Source: UBA6623 sp965226435 | GTDB taxonomy: Bacteria > Acidobacteriota > Terriglobia > Bryobacterales > UBA6623 | Direction of reading: 5' to 3' | Assembly (NCBI GenBank): GCA_965226435.1 | Contig: CBDDCY010000012.1 | Span: 744,001 to 808,000 of the forward strand | Length of the DNA stretch: 64,000 nt | In this document: piece by piece, positions 52,563 to 61,195 of the stretch | How positions within the stretch are numbered: position 1 is the stretch's first letter | Layout of the letters: every line of letters starts with the position of its first letter | Notes under the pieces: model-generated | The model's input: the letters and a program-made list of their open reading frames with translations, nothing else | What the model was told of the DNA's origin: nothing | The model's database searches: none | Made by a program: the position numbers and the translations under genes

Positions 52563-53444
52563 TCATTCTTCCTCGACCGCTTCAAGGAGACGGTCGATGA
52601 ACTTCGCCACAAATGCCGCCCCCTCGACATCGTGCACCCGTAAGATATGGGCGCCCGACAGCAAAGCCGTCGTCACGGCGGCGGCCTCGGCCAATCGACG
52701 CTCGTCGTCGGAGGCCCGAACCGACTCCGTCAAGAATCGCTTTCCCGAAAAGCCGACCGAGAACGGTTGCTGTAAGCCCGCCAGCAGGTCGAGGTTCGAG
52801 AGGACAATTAAGTTCTCAGCGCCCCTCTTGCCCTGTTCAAAGCCGGGATCGAGCACGATCCGGCGGCCATCAATGCCGGCGGCCCGTGCCCGCGCCACGG
52901 CGTTATCGAGGTCCTTCACAATGCCGACGACCGGGTCCGACAGAACCGGCAACTGGGCCCAGCTCTCGGGCGTTCCGCGACTATGCCCCAAGATCAGCCC
53001 GGCGTCGCGTCGGTTGACGACGCTTGCCACCGGCGGATCGAAGCACAAACCACTCCAGTCGCGAATGATATCCGCGCCCAAGTCGAGCACCCGTTCGGCG
53101 GTGGCGGCGTGATGCGTCGTGACGGAGACGGGAATGTCCACGTTGTGCCGGAGCTTGCGCAAGATCGGGACGAACTGACGCAATTCTTCATCCGAGTCGG
53201 GAACCGAGACGGTCGGGCGGCCGCGGTACGCGCTCCCCTCGCCGAAGACTTGCAGGTCGAGTAGGTCGGCGCCCCGTTCGTGCATCGCGAGGGCCTGATC
53301 GAGCAAAGCGTCGGGGGAGACGCGATTTTCATCCGAAGCGGATGTCGAACCCGCGTCGAGAACCCCCATCAACAGCGTTCGCGGGCCGAGAATCAGCTCG
53401 CGGTCTCTAATTTTCCAAGAAAAACGGTTGCGCGCAAGCTTCAT
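52563..53444 (-). CDS. Dihydropteroate-synthase-like protein lacking canonical active-site motifs
   Basis: The 293-residue protein has the TIM-barrel outline of DHPS (FolP): LLMGVLDAGSTSASDENRVS in place of the usual ILNVTPDSFSDGG, LLDLQVFGEGSAYRGRP where DIGGESTRPG belongs, IIRDWSGL for the DVSG/DINDV step, LGHSRGTPESW, VLDPGFEQGKRGAENL for DPGFGFGK, VGFSGKRFL for GxSRKRF, and a preserved C-terminal LLSGAHILRVHDV. The DPGF and RVHDV segments are kept, but the Asn and Arg that bind pterin-pyrophosphate and the Arg-Lys of the SRKRF loop are changed. It is therefore probably a paralog with another role. Confidence 0.8.
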   Translation of the reverse strand: MKLARNRFSWKIRDRELILGPRTLLMGVLDAGSTSASDENRVSPDALLDQALAMHERGADLLDLQVFGEGSAYRGRPTVSVPDSDEELRQFVPILRKLRHNVDIPVSVTTHHAATAERVLDLGADIIRDWSGLCFDPPVASVVNRRDAGLILGHSRGTPESWAQLPVLSDPVVGIVKDLDNAVARARAAGIDGRRIVLDPGFEQGKRGAENLIVLSNLDLLAGLQQPFSVGFSGKRFLTESVRASDDERRLAEAAAVTTALLSGAHILRVHDVEGAAFVAKFIDRLLEAVEEE

Positions 53445-53601
53445 GAGAATGATTCAAACCAACTCGCAGCCACCCGCGGGCGGCTCAACGAATCTCTCCG
53501 CATTGTTTCACAGCGGGCGCATGCGAACGAAAGCGACGTCCCGCTCGCCCCGGTTTACCAACCCCCCCGGGGGAGGGCCGGCCCGTCAGGTTAGGTTCAG
53601 C

Positions 53602-54438
53602 CTAGCCGAACTCGAACGCGGCGATTCCGTACTGCATGGCGCGATCGCCCAAGGGCGATCCGGCACCACCGGGTTGCATCGTCTTCGCCATTCGAATCAG
53701 CCGACGCCGCGGCGCAAAACCCCACCGCTCGGCCAGTTCGGGAGCCGCCGGGTGGTCGGGGAACAAGTCCCAAGCGAGATTGCGCCCGCGGTAGCGCCGG
53801 AGCAGGCCGCCGAGCAACATCGCCGCCGCCTCCGATTCGCGCGCGACGAACGGTCCCACGTACCCAAACCGCGCACCGGGACGAACCAAGGCCTGCGCGC
53901 CGTCGCGGCAAAACGAGTCGGCCGGCGAGTTCGCGCGGAGCGCCGCGATCACGCGGTTTCGGTCAAGCCCGAAGGCCTGGGCGTCCAATGCCCGGTCCCA
54001 GCCGCTCGTCCATCCCTCCCCGGTAGCGGGCTCGGCCCCCGCTTGCTCGCTGATCGTACCGACCCAGCGTTCGACGGCGCATTCCTCGACAAACCCCAGC
54101 CGTTCGTAGACCGGACGCCCCATCTCGGTCGCATCGAGCTTGATTTCGCGTGCACCACGGCCGTGGAGGTATCCGAGAGCCGCATCCATCAGCGCCGTGC
54201 CGATCCCTTGGCGGCGGTGGGCGGCATCGACCAACATCATGCCGATCCAACCCAGCCGATCGCCGTACGCCGCGGTCGTCACCGTGCCGACCACTTCTCC
54301 CGCCCGCTCGCGGACGAAACAGCCTTGGGGCTCGAGTTGAAGCACGGTCAGCCAGTCGCGCTCTGTCTGGTTCCACCCCTCGGCGTCTTTCAAACGCATC
54401 GCCGCCGGGATGTCGGCTGCCGTCATCGGCCGGATCAC
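53602..54438 (-). CDS. GNAT-family N-acetyltransferase with C-terminal GNAT-like domain
   Basis: The 278-residue protein has a GNAT domain in the first 130 residues, with the acetyl-CoA loop RRQGIGTALMDAALGYLHGR (about 76-95) and ATEMGRPVYERLGFVEE. A second, weaker acetyltransferase-like half follows (about 150-270). This two-part layout is common in YitI-like GNATs. It starts at GTG 54438, overlapping the stop of the VTT membrane gene by 4 bases (GTGA), so the two are coupled. The acceptor is unknown. Confidence 0.83.
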   Translation of the reverse strand: MIRPMTAADIPAAMRLKDAEGWNQTERDWLTVLQLEPQGCFVRERAGEVVGTVTTAAYGDRLGWIGMMLVDAAHRRQGIGTALMDAALGYLHGRGAREIKLDATEMGRPVYERLGFVEECAVERWVGTISEQAGAEPATGEGWTSGWDRALDAQAFGLDRNRVIAALRANSPADSFCRDGAQALVRPGARFGYVGPFVARESEAAAMLLGGLLRRYRGRNLAWDLFPDHPAAPELAERWGFAPRRRLIRMAKTMQPGGAGSPLGDRAMQYGIAAFEFG

Positions 54439-55082
54439 GCCCGCTCCCGCCTTCGTTCATAGAGGAAAAAGCCCGCAACCGCCGCGCCGGCGACGACGAC
54501 GGTGAGGCCCAGCGAAAAGTAATCGCGCTCATAGAGTTGCGAACCGATCATCGTGCTGAACAGCAGCGCGGGCGCGCGACCCAAACCGGAAAGCACGACG
54601 AATTCGCCCAACTTGAACTCCGTCAGCCCAACAGCGAACGACATGCTGTCTTTCGGCATCCCGGGTATCAGAAAAAGGATGAATAGCGCCGATTTACCGC
54701 GCTTCGTTTCCAGCGCGCTGTCGATTTTGCCGAGCCGCTTCTTCCCGAGAATCCGCTCCATCACCGGTCGGCCGACCAACCGCGAGAACCCATAGGCGCA
54801 CGAAGACCCGAGCATGATGCCGACCCAGGAGTAGAGGAAGCCCGCCCAGGCTCCAAAGACATAGCCGGCCGCAACTTGGGTCACTTCGCCCGGGATGGCG
54901 AAGATGACGACTTGCGCAAATTGGACGCCGACACACGCCAGCGGCCCCCAAATCCCCTCCTGGCGTAAGGTATCGACGAGTTGTTCATAGTCGCCGAGGC
55001 GGGCGGCCCAACCCGATTGAAAAGCATAGTAGCCAACCCCCAGGAAGGCGAGGAACAGCAGCAGCGCGAGGATTTTCCGCAT
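54435..55082 (-). CDS. TVP38/TMEM64-family (VTT domain) membrane protein
   Basis: The 215-residue protein starts with a hydrophobic segment (MRKILALLLFLAFLGVGYYA) and contains the VTT/SNARE-associated core: PGEVTQVAAGYVFGAWAGFL, SWVGIMLGSSCAYGFSRLVG and FLIPGMPKDSMSFAVGLTEF. Four to six membrane segments are predicted, ending in a basic tail. VTT/DedA-superfamily proteins are thought to move lipids across membranes. ATG 55082 is favoured over the longer frame to 55238 because it starts directly before the first helix. It is the first gene of a pair with the acetyltransferase. Confidence 0.87.
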   Translation of the reverse strand: MRKILALLLFLAFLGVGYYAFQSGWAARLGDYEQLVDTLRQEGIWGPLACVGVQFAQVVIFAIPGEVTQVAAGYVFGAWAGFLYSWVGIMLGSSCAYGFSRLVGRPVMERILGKKRLGKIDSALETKRGKSALFILFLIPGMPKDSMSFAVGLTEFKLGEFVVLSGLGRAPALLFSTMIGSQLYERDYFSLGLTVVVAGAAVAGFFLYERRRERA

Positions 55083-55330
55083 GAAGGGGCAATCCTGTAT
55101 TCTACCCCGCGGGTCGCCGGAGCTTTTTTCTAACGGCCCCTGGGGTGTCCCGCCGAGCGGCCGGCAGACAGGTTGGCGTCCCGCGGGCGGGCTTACGGCG
55201 GGTGGTGGTAGGCATTTTTGCGTGCATTTTTTGGGCAAGAGCGGTTTCAGCGGCCGATGTCCGCTTTTGTCGATTGATTCGGGACGGAGAATCGCTTATG
55301 GTTTCCCCGTAACAGCCCCGAGGAGTAGCC

Positions 55331-57436
55331 ATGAGCACCAAAGCCCCATCGCAATCCGCCGAAACGTCCTCCAGCCAGGTCCCTTTGCAGGGTTGGAAAG
55401 ACATCGCCGCTTATCTTGAGCGTGACGCGCGGACAGCGCGCCGTTGGGAACAGTCGAGCGGCCTGCCGATCCGCAGGCACGGGGGCGATCGTGGCAGCGT
55501 CTACGCTTACCCGGTTGAGCTCGACGCCTGGCGGGCGTCGCGGGAGCCGAAAACCGCCGGGCAGGCCCTGTCTCCAACCTGGCGTCAGTGGATCCCCGCG
55601 GCGGCCGGCGGCCTGGCGCTACTCGCGGTTGCGGCGGTCGTCCTCTGGGGGCCGATCATGCGGCCGCCGCGGCCGCTCGCCGAAGCCGCTAACGCGGGCG
55701 ACGAAGTCACCCTGCGGCGCATTTGGGCCGGCAGCGAGGTCGACGGCATGGGCTCCGTTTCACGGGACGGCCGCTATTTGTCCTTCACCCATTGGGCAAC
55801 CGGCAATCTGGGGTTGCGCGATCTCGTCGCCGGCGAGACGCGCCTGCTGACGAACAAAGGTGTATGGGCCGAAAGCGAGGACTACGCCGGCCCCTCGGTA
55901 CTTTCACCCGACGGCCAACGGGTCGCGTACGCCTGGTTCAACGAAGGCTCCGCACTTAATGAGTTGCGGGTGATCGGCCTGAACGGGATCAATGGCGGCG
56001 AACATCCCGAGACTCTTTACTCCAATCCGGAAGTGTCGTTTATGGCACCGCTGGCGTGGTTTCCCGAGGGCCAGCGAATCTTGGTACGGTTCGTGGGAAA
56101 AGACCGCACCGCGCAGATCGTTGTCTTCGATACCGACGACCGATCCGTCAAGATCCTCAGAACGGTCAATTGGCGTTGGCCCGGAAAGACCGCGCTATCT
56201 CCCGCCGGCCGGTACATTCTCTACGACGCACCGGTCGGAAATGACCAAAATGCGCCGCACGATATCTTCTTGCTCGCCGCCGACGGAAGCAGTGAAATTC
56301 CCCTCGTATCCCACTCGGCCGACGACAGAGTGCTCGGCTGGACGCCCGACGGCGCTTCCGTGCTGTTCGTGAGCGATCGCGGGGGTCGCCGCGGAGCTTG
56401 GCTGCTGCCGGTTGCCGACGGGAAAGCGCAAGGGGAACCAACGATCCTCAAACCCGACTTGGACGCGGGTACCCCCCTTGGCTTTTCAACCGACGGATCT
56501 TTCTATTACCATCGCAGCACCCCGATGATGGACGTGTACACGGTCCCCATTGATTTCGAACAAGGCAAGGCCGTCGGTGAGCCCGAGAGAGTCGCGGAAC
56601 GTTTTGTCGGCGCCAACCGCGCACCCGCGTGGTCGCCCGACGGAAAGTACCTGGCCTACAACTCGCTGCGCGCCCTGCCGGCCTCCGGCACCCCGACCCT
56701 TGTGATCCGTTCAGTCGAAACCGGGGAAGAACGCGATCTCGCCGTGGACTTGCCGTACTTTCCACGCCCCCGATGGGCTCCCGACGGGCGGTCCCTTATT
56801 CTTCCCTCCCGAGGACAAAGAAAGGGGCCGGCAATCTTCCGGCTGGCTGTGGACAATGGGAAACTCACTATGCTTGTTCCCCGGCAGGAGGACACCGTGT
56901 ACTTGTCGCCGCAGTTGACTCCGGACGGGAAAACACTTTTCTACACAGCGCAAAACGGTCGCGAACGGCACGCGACGATTCGAGCGCGGAATCTGGAGAA
57001 CGGAGAGGAGAGGCAGATCTACCAAAACGAAGCGACATGGCCGCGTTTCGAGCTTTCCCCGGCGGCGGACCGCCTGGCCATCATCGAGCAGGATCGGAAG
57101 ACACAATCCATGGTGCTGCGGCTTTTGCCGGTCCAGGGCGGGACGCCGCAGGAGATCTTGCGACTCCACTCTCCAGAGTTCATGGGCAATCTGCCCGTTT
57201 GGACAGCGGAAGGCAAGAGCGTCTTGATTTGGAGAGGCGGGCAAGGCAGTCGACCCGAGTTGTGGAACGTGCCGGTTGACGGAAGCCCGCCGCAAGGTCT
57301 CGGTGTTAGGAGCAAGAATCACACGGCCGTCTCCTTGCATCCCGACGGCCGTCAAATCGCCTACACGGCCGGCACGGGTACCGGCGAGATCTGGGTGATG
57401 GAGAATTTCTTGCCGGAGACGAGAGCGGCGAAGTAA
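55331..57436 (+). CDS. HTH-domain membrane protein with C-terminal TolB/PD40-type beta-propeller
   Basis: The 701-residue protein has three parts. A winged HTH-like N-terminus reads PLQGWKDIAAYLERDARTAR then RWEQSSGLPIRRHGG, similar to the motif that opens many Solibacter-type regulators. One transmembrane helix (about 89-110, WIPAAAGGLALLAVAAVVLW) follows, then six or more PD40/WD40-like repeats with SPDG or TPDG turns (VLSPDGQRVAYAW, GWTPDGASVLFVSD, AWSPDGKYLAYNS). A one-component membrane sensor-regulator is a reasonable inference. It starts at ATG 55331 with GAGGAG 5-10 bases upstream. The 248 bases to 55083 separate it from the divergent VTT gene. Confidence 0.87.
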   Translation: MSTKAPSQSAETSSSQVPLQGWKDIAAYLERDARTARRWEQSSGLPIRRHGGDRGSVYAYPVELDAWRASREPKTAGQALSPTWRQWIPAAAGGLALLAVAAVVLWGPIMRPPRPLAEAANAGDEVTLRRIWAGSEVDGMGSVSRDGRYLSFTHWATGNLGLRDLVAGETRLLTNKGVWAESEDYAGPSVLSPDGQRVAYAWFNEGSALNELRVIGLNGINGGEHPETLYSNPEVSFMAPLAWFPEGQRILVRFVGKDRTAQIVVFDTDDRSVKILRTVNWRWPGKTALSPAGRYILYDAPVGNDQNAPHDIFLLAADGSSEIPLVSHSADDRVLGWTPDGASVLFVSDRGGRRGAWLLPVADGKAQGEPTILKPDLDAGTPLGFSTDGSFYYHRSTPMMDVYTVPIDFEQGKAVGEPERVAERFVGANRAPAWSPDGKYLAYNSLRALPASGTPTLVIRSVETGEERDLAVDLPYFPRPRWAPDGRSLILPSRGQRKGPAIFRLAVDNGKLTMLVPRQEDTVYLSPQLTPDGKTLFYTAQNGRERHATIRARNLENGEERQIYQNEATWPRFELSPAADRLAIIEQDRKTQSMVLRLLPVQGGTPQEILRLHSPEFMGNLPVWTAEGKSVLIWRGGQGSRPELWNVPVDGSPPQGLGVRSKNHTAVSLHPDGRQIAYTAGTGTGEIWVMENFLPETRAAK

Positions 57437-57500
57437 GGGGCGCAGCGCAAAATGTCCCGGCTGGGGCCCGGGCTGCCGGCGTAAGAGACGGCGGACGGCC

Positions 57501-57701
57501 CGACGTGGCGCACGCATTCTTGAGTGCCGTACCGGCATTCGTGCCGGTATGTCTTCAAGCGAGCGCGCAAGATGGTCGGGTGTGGGGCACGGGGCATCGA
57601 GTGAGTCGGGGCTTTCGCGGCCCTCCCGAGGACCCATGCGCCCACAGACATGTCGGGCTCGAAAGCCCAACACGGCACGCAAGAATGCGTGCGCCACGTC
57701 G
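57501..57701. repeat. REP/BIME-like 200-bp palindromic element, copy 1
   Basis: The outer 30-base arms (cgacgtggcgcacgcattct... and its partner ending agaatgcgtgcgccacgtcg) are complementary at 29 of 30 positions. Inside lie two hairpins: taccggca-ttcg-tgccggta (57530-57549) and gtcgggct-cgaa-agcccaac (57652-57671). The centre is GC-rich. It abuts the stop of the RAYT relic 5 bases later. Bases 57437-57500 hold only the propeller gene's 3' flank. Confidence 0.85.
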
Positions 57702-57706
57702 GAGCG

Positions 57707-58244
57707 TCAGGACCGAAATGCACTGGACCAGGGATAGTCATGAGCGCGCGACACGATGCCTGCTTTCACGGGATTCTCCTCGATATATTGCCGAATACGC
57801 TCCAACTCCCTCGCGTCGCGAACCCAATGGTCATACGATTCCGGTTGCCAAAAAGGCTCCCCGGTGCGGCCGAGGAGCTTATTCGCTTCTCTCGCGGTAT
57901 AGCCCTTCAACGTGCGCAGAAACCTGGGTGGCGGGACGCGGGGCCAAACAAGCAGGTGAACATGGTTGGCCATGACGACATAGGCGTCTAACTCGTAATA
58001 ACGGAGGTGTTGAGTACTGTGATGAATGGCATCGACGACGAGCCGGGCCAAGGGTTCGCGTTTGAGCCAAAGCGGGCCGGTGCGCGTCGAATCCAGATAG
58101 CGGTCGATCCAGGCAAAGGCCTGCACCCGCGCTCAGGTCGCGTGGAGCGGGAAAACGGGAAGCAGGAACGCTCCCGTGCAAGTGCCAGGTGAGAAACGAC
58201 GCCCGACCTTCCGGATATTGATGCGGAAGACGCCGCCGCTGCAT
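57707..58244 (-). pseudogene. REP-associated tyrosine transposase (RAYT, Y1/IS200-like), frameshifted
   Basis: The intact C-terminal 139 codons carry the Y1 family landmarks: the HUH-type HVHLLV in VVMANHVHLLVWPRV, FLRTLKGYTAREANKLLG, and the catalytic tyrosine in EPFWQPESYDHWVRD, followed by IRQYIEENPVKAGIV and YPWSSAF. The N-terminal 40 codons (PEGRASFLTWHLHGSVPASR from M at 58244) are read in another frame. One base too many near 58122-58128, where LSAG should run into QAFAWIDRYLD, breaks the gene; the total length of 538 bases is 3n+1. RAYTs act on REP sequences, and this one lies between two copies of a long palindromic repeat. Confidence 0.87.
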
Positions 58245-58569
58245 GGGATCTTGCGAAAAGTGTATCACGGGCTCCCGACGTGGCGCGCGCATTCGTGCGT
58301 GCCGTACCGGCATTCGTGCCGGTATGTCTTCAAGCGAGTGCGCGAGATGGTCGGGCAAGGGGCCCGCGGGGTGTCGAGCGGGGCTCGGGGTCTTGCGGGG
58401 CTTCCCGGAAGACTGCGCACCCTCCGGACATGTCGGGCTCGAAAGCCCGACACGGCACGCAAGAATGCATGCGCCACGTCGGGCGCACAATATCAGACGG
58501 AAGATCAGGCAGCCGTGCCGGCCGCGGCCGGGTGATCTCGTCAAGTCAGCCAAGTCAAAGGAGTAGTTC
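58245..58569. other. Non-coding stretch holding repeat copy 2
   Basis: Between the RAYT relic and the small membrane gene lie 325 bases. Most of it is the second REP/BIME-like element (58276-58481). The final 88 bases carry the promoter area for the small gene, with AGGAG just before its ATG. Nothing else recognisable is present. Confidence 0.65.
58276..58481. repeat. REP/BIME-like 200-bp palindromic element, copy 2
   Basis: It is in the same orientation as copy 1 and closely similar over its ends. The 30-base outer arms pair at 27 of 30 positions. The internal hairpin taccggca-ttcg-tgccggta (58304-58323) is identical to that of copy 1. The second, gtcgggct-cgaa-agcccgac, is here perfectly paired. 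The central 90 bases have diverged more. Together the two copies bracket the RAYT relic. Confidence 0.85.
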
Positions 58570-58779
58570 ATGACGAAGCAACTGTTTGGGAAAATGCTGA
58601 TGATCGCGGCGGGAGTTCTCTTCTTCGTCGGCATCGCGGCGACAATCGGCATCCCCGGCAATAAGCGCAAACCCGCGACGGCCGTGGCCGCCGAAGAGTC
58701 TCCGCCCGCCCGGAGCGTCCCGAACGACCAACCCTTCCGGGACATCCCCGGCCCGTTCCCGCGCGGATGGCAACGATGA
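58570..58779 (+). CDS. Small single-pass membrane protein
   Basis: The 69-residue protein has one hydrophobic segment (LFGKMLMIAAGVLFFVGIAA) and a proline-rich, mostly polar C-terminus. AGGAG lies 8-12 bases before the ATG. Its stop overlaps the start of the di-haem peroxidase gene (ATGA at 58776-58779), so the two are probably coupled and the small protein may help anchor, assemble or regulate the peroxidase. No family is recognised. Confidence 0.7.
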   Translation: MTKQLFGKMLMIAAGVLFFVGIAATIGIPGNKRKPATAVAAEESPPARSVPNDQPFRDIPGPFPRGWQR

Positions 58780-59754
58780 GGTTCTTGTTCTTTACCGTTA
58801 CATTTCTTGCGGCTTCGGTAACCGCGACTGTCGCCGAGATCCGACTGCCGTTGGGGCTCGATCTTTACAGGCCGATTCCGGAAGACAACCCGGTCACGGC
58901 CGCCAAGGTCAAACTCGGCAAGAAGCTTTTCGGTGACAAGCGGCTCTCGCGAGACCGCAGCCTTTCGTGCAAAGGCTGCCATCAGCCGAAGAAGGCCTTT
59001 ACCGACGGCCGCGCAAAGGCGGTCGGGGTTTACGAGCGGCAGGGTCCGCGCAGTGTCCCGAGCCTGGTGAACCGCGCTTACGGTAGGGCGTTCTTCTGGG
59101 ACGGCCGGAACCTCGACCCTCGAGGAACAGGTCCTCAAGCCCATCGAAAGCGAATCGGAGATGGACATGACGGTCGCCGAAGCCGTCGAGCGCCTGCGCG
59201 GCAAGAAGCGTTATCGCAAGCTGTTGGAGCAGGCCTTCGGCGACGAGCCGAACGGCGAAGACTTGGCGCGGGCGCTGGCGAGCTATGTCCGCACAATCTA
59301 CTCGGGGGATTCGCCATTCGACCGCTACATTTACGGCGAGCGCGACGCCCTAACCAAGCAGCAGCGCCGCGGCTTGCGGGTCTTTCGCGGCAAGGGCAAT
59401 TGCACGGCCTGCCACATCGGGCCAACCCTGAGCGATGAGGAATTTCACAACACCGGAGTTGCCTGGCGTGACGGCAAGCTGCAAGATGAAGGCCGCTTCG
59501 CGATTACCGGCGAGGAGGAGCTGAAAGGTGCGTTCAAGACGCCGACCCTGCGCGAGGTGAGCCGCACGGCGCCATACATGCACGACGGCAGCCTAGCAAC
59601 ACTGGTGGGCGTGATTGACTTCTACAGCGACGGCGGACGGAAGAACCCGCACCTCGATGAAGAGATTCGGCCGGCGAAGTTCACTAATGAGGAGAAGAGC
59701 GACTTGCTTGCGTTCTTAAGCGCTCTCAGCGGCAAGGTTCGAGAAGGACGCTGA
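58776..59754 (+). pseudogene. Di-haem cytochrome c peroxidase/MauG-family protein with a frameshift
   Basis: The first part (signal peptide FLFFTVTFLAASVTATVA, haem motif CKGCH in SLSCKGCHQPKKAF, then SVPSLVNRAYGRAFFWDGRN) is read from 58776 to about 59110. It then switches frame: TLEEQVLKPIESESEMDMTV and the rest run to 59754 with the second haem motif CTACH (NCTACHIGPTLSDEEFHNTG), YMHDGSL and a normal C-terminus. One extra base lies within 59108-59122 (DGRN-L-(G)-ACCCTCGAG). Repaired, it is about 325 residues, like the homolog at 12409-13446 but clearly a different paralog. Confidence 0.85.
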
Positions 59755-59812
59755 CCGACCCTGGCACGACAAGGTAGCATCGATTTTCCGCCGGCCCGCG
59801 GAGCCGCCGTTC

Positions 59813-60940
59813 CTAGGCCTCTTCAAAGTCGCGCAACGCGCGGTCAAGCGCTTCCACAAAAAAGTACTCGCCCCACATGACCGATTCGCTGACACCCAGA
59901 CCTTTGCGCAGGTGGTAGATCCCTAGGCGCAGAACGCCTTCCCAGCCTTCGACTCCCTCGGCCAGGTAGTCTGGTCCCGAGAGCGTCAGCAGGATTCTGT
60001 GGGCCGTGGCGGCGTACAGGGCGCCCTTGGCCGGGTCGGGGACGGCCTTGGCGAGCTGCAGCAAACCGGCCGCCGTGATGGCCGCGGCGGAAGATTCTCG
60101 GTATTGCGGCTCGTCGGCCGGGGTGTCGTAGTCCATCGGGGGGACACCGTCGGCGGGGGTTTCGCGAATATAGAAATCGGCGCAGGCTTGCGCGGTTGCT
60201 AGAAAACGGGGGTCCTTGACGGCCCGGTAGGAGGCCGAAAAACCGTAAATCGCCCAGGCCAGCCCGCGCGACCAGCAGGAATCGCCGCGCCAACCCTGGT
60301 GGGTTGCCTGCCGCAGAAACTCGCCGCTTTCGAGATCGAAAATGCCTTCGTGCGAGCTGCTGCCGTCACCGCGAACGAGTACCCGCCGGGACGTCAAACA
60401 GTGGTCCATGGCGACCTTTAACAGAGCTTCGTCCCCGGTCTTGAGCGCGGCGTAGAAAATGATGCCGACATTCGCCATGACGTCGATGAAGATCGATTCC
60501 GGCCCGATGAAGGAAGAGAGGTAGCGCCCTTTTTCCTGAAACCGCTTCCCCAACGTGCGCCCGGCCTGAATGACAACGTCGTTGAGCTCTTGGTCGCCGG
60601 TTTGCTTGAACCAGCGGTGATAGGTCGAGAAAAAGATGAATCCCAAGTCGTGGACATCGCGGTCCATCTTGCGGGGCTCAAGCGGGGTTGTGTAGCGTTC
60701 GGCTTGCTTGGCCCACTCGGGGTCGCCGGTACGGCGATGGAAGATCCACATCATGCCGGGAAGAAAGCCGTCGCACCAGTGCGTCCAGGCTTCGCCGTCA
60801 TGGCGCCAACGTCCTTCTCGGGTGTACATGGGATAGAAATCGGGGTCGCGGTCAATCAAGGCGCGGACTTGCTGTTGGGCGAAGTCGAGAGATTTTTCAA
60901 AGGCGGGTCGCCAATCGGCGGAAGGGCAAAGTTCGATCAT
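59813..60940 (-). CDS. Glycoside hydrolase family 88 (unsaturated glucuronyl/galacturonyl hydrolase)
   Basis: The 375-residue protein is an alpha/alpha-barrel of the GH88 type: WTHWCDGFLPGMMWIFHRRT (an early aspartate), LGFIFFSTYHRWFKQTGD, IDVMANVGIIFYAA and the family signature RGDSCWSRGLAWAIYGFSAS, ending with ESVMWGEYFFVEAL. GH88 enzymes hydrolyse unsaturated uronic acids left by polysaccharide lyases, by hydration of the C4-C5 double bond. No signal peptide is apparent, so it is probably cytoplasmic. ATG 60940 is chosen; a GTG at 60988 would add 16 residues. No lyase gene is adjacent. Confidence 0.88.
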   Translation of the reverse strand: MIELCPSADWRPAFEKSLDFAQQQVRALIDRDPDFYPMYTREGRWRHDGEAWTHWCDGFLPGMMWIFHRRTGDPEWAKQAERYTTPLEPRKMDRDVHDLGFIFFSTYHRWFKQTGDQELNDVVIQAGRTLGKRFQEKGRYLSSFIGPESIFIDVMANVGIIFYAALKTGDEALLKVAMDHCLTSRRVLVRGDGSSSHEGIFDLESGEFLRQATHQGWRGDSCWSRGLAWAIYGFSASYRAVKDPRFLATAQACADFYIRETPADGVPPMDYDTPADEPQYRESSAAAITAAGLLQLAKAVPDPAKGALYAATAHRILLTLSGPDYLAEGVEGWEGVLRLGIYHLRKGLGVSESVMWGEYFFVEALDRALRDFEEA

Positions 60941-61195
60941 AGGATCTGAGAGTTTATCATTCCCGCCGGCGGAAGTGTCGGCGGTCACGACACCTCGGCG
61001 GGACGGGTCCCTTCCGCCCGGCGCGTGCCAACCCGGAGGAAGCGACGACGGCTCCGGCGATCAGCGAACCGGGCCGAGCGGGCTATAGCGGGGCCAAGCG
61101 GGACAGACTCCGTCTTCGTTCGCGATCGAATTGCCTAGAATAGGAGGCTGCTCAGGTCACCACGGCCCGATGCCGGGTGAGTCAAGGAGAGTTCC

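Noticed and set aside
57879..59204. 441-codon minus-strand open frame
   Set aside because: Runs through the palindromic repeats and antisense to the peroxidase; only its inner 40 codons (about 58120-58244) are real, as the N-terminus of the frameshifted RAYT.
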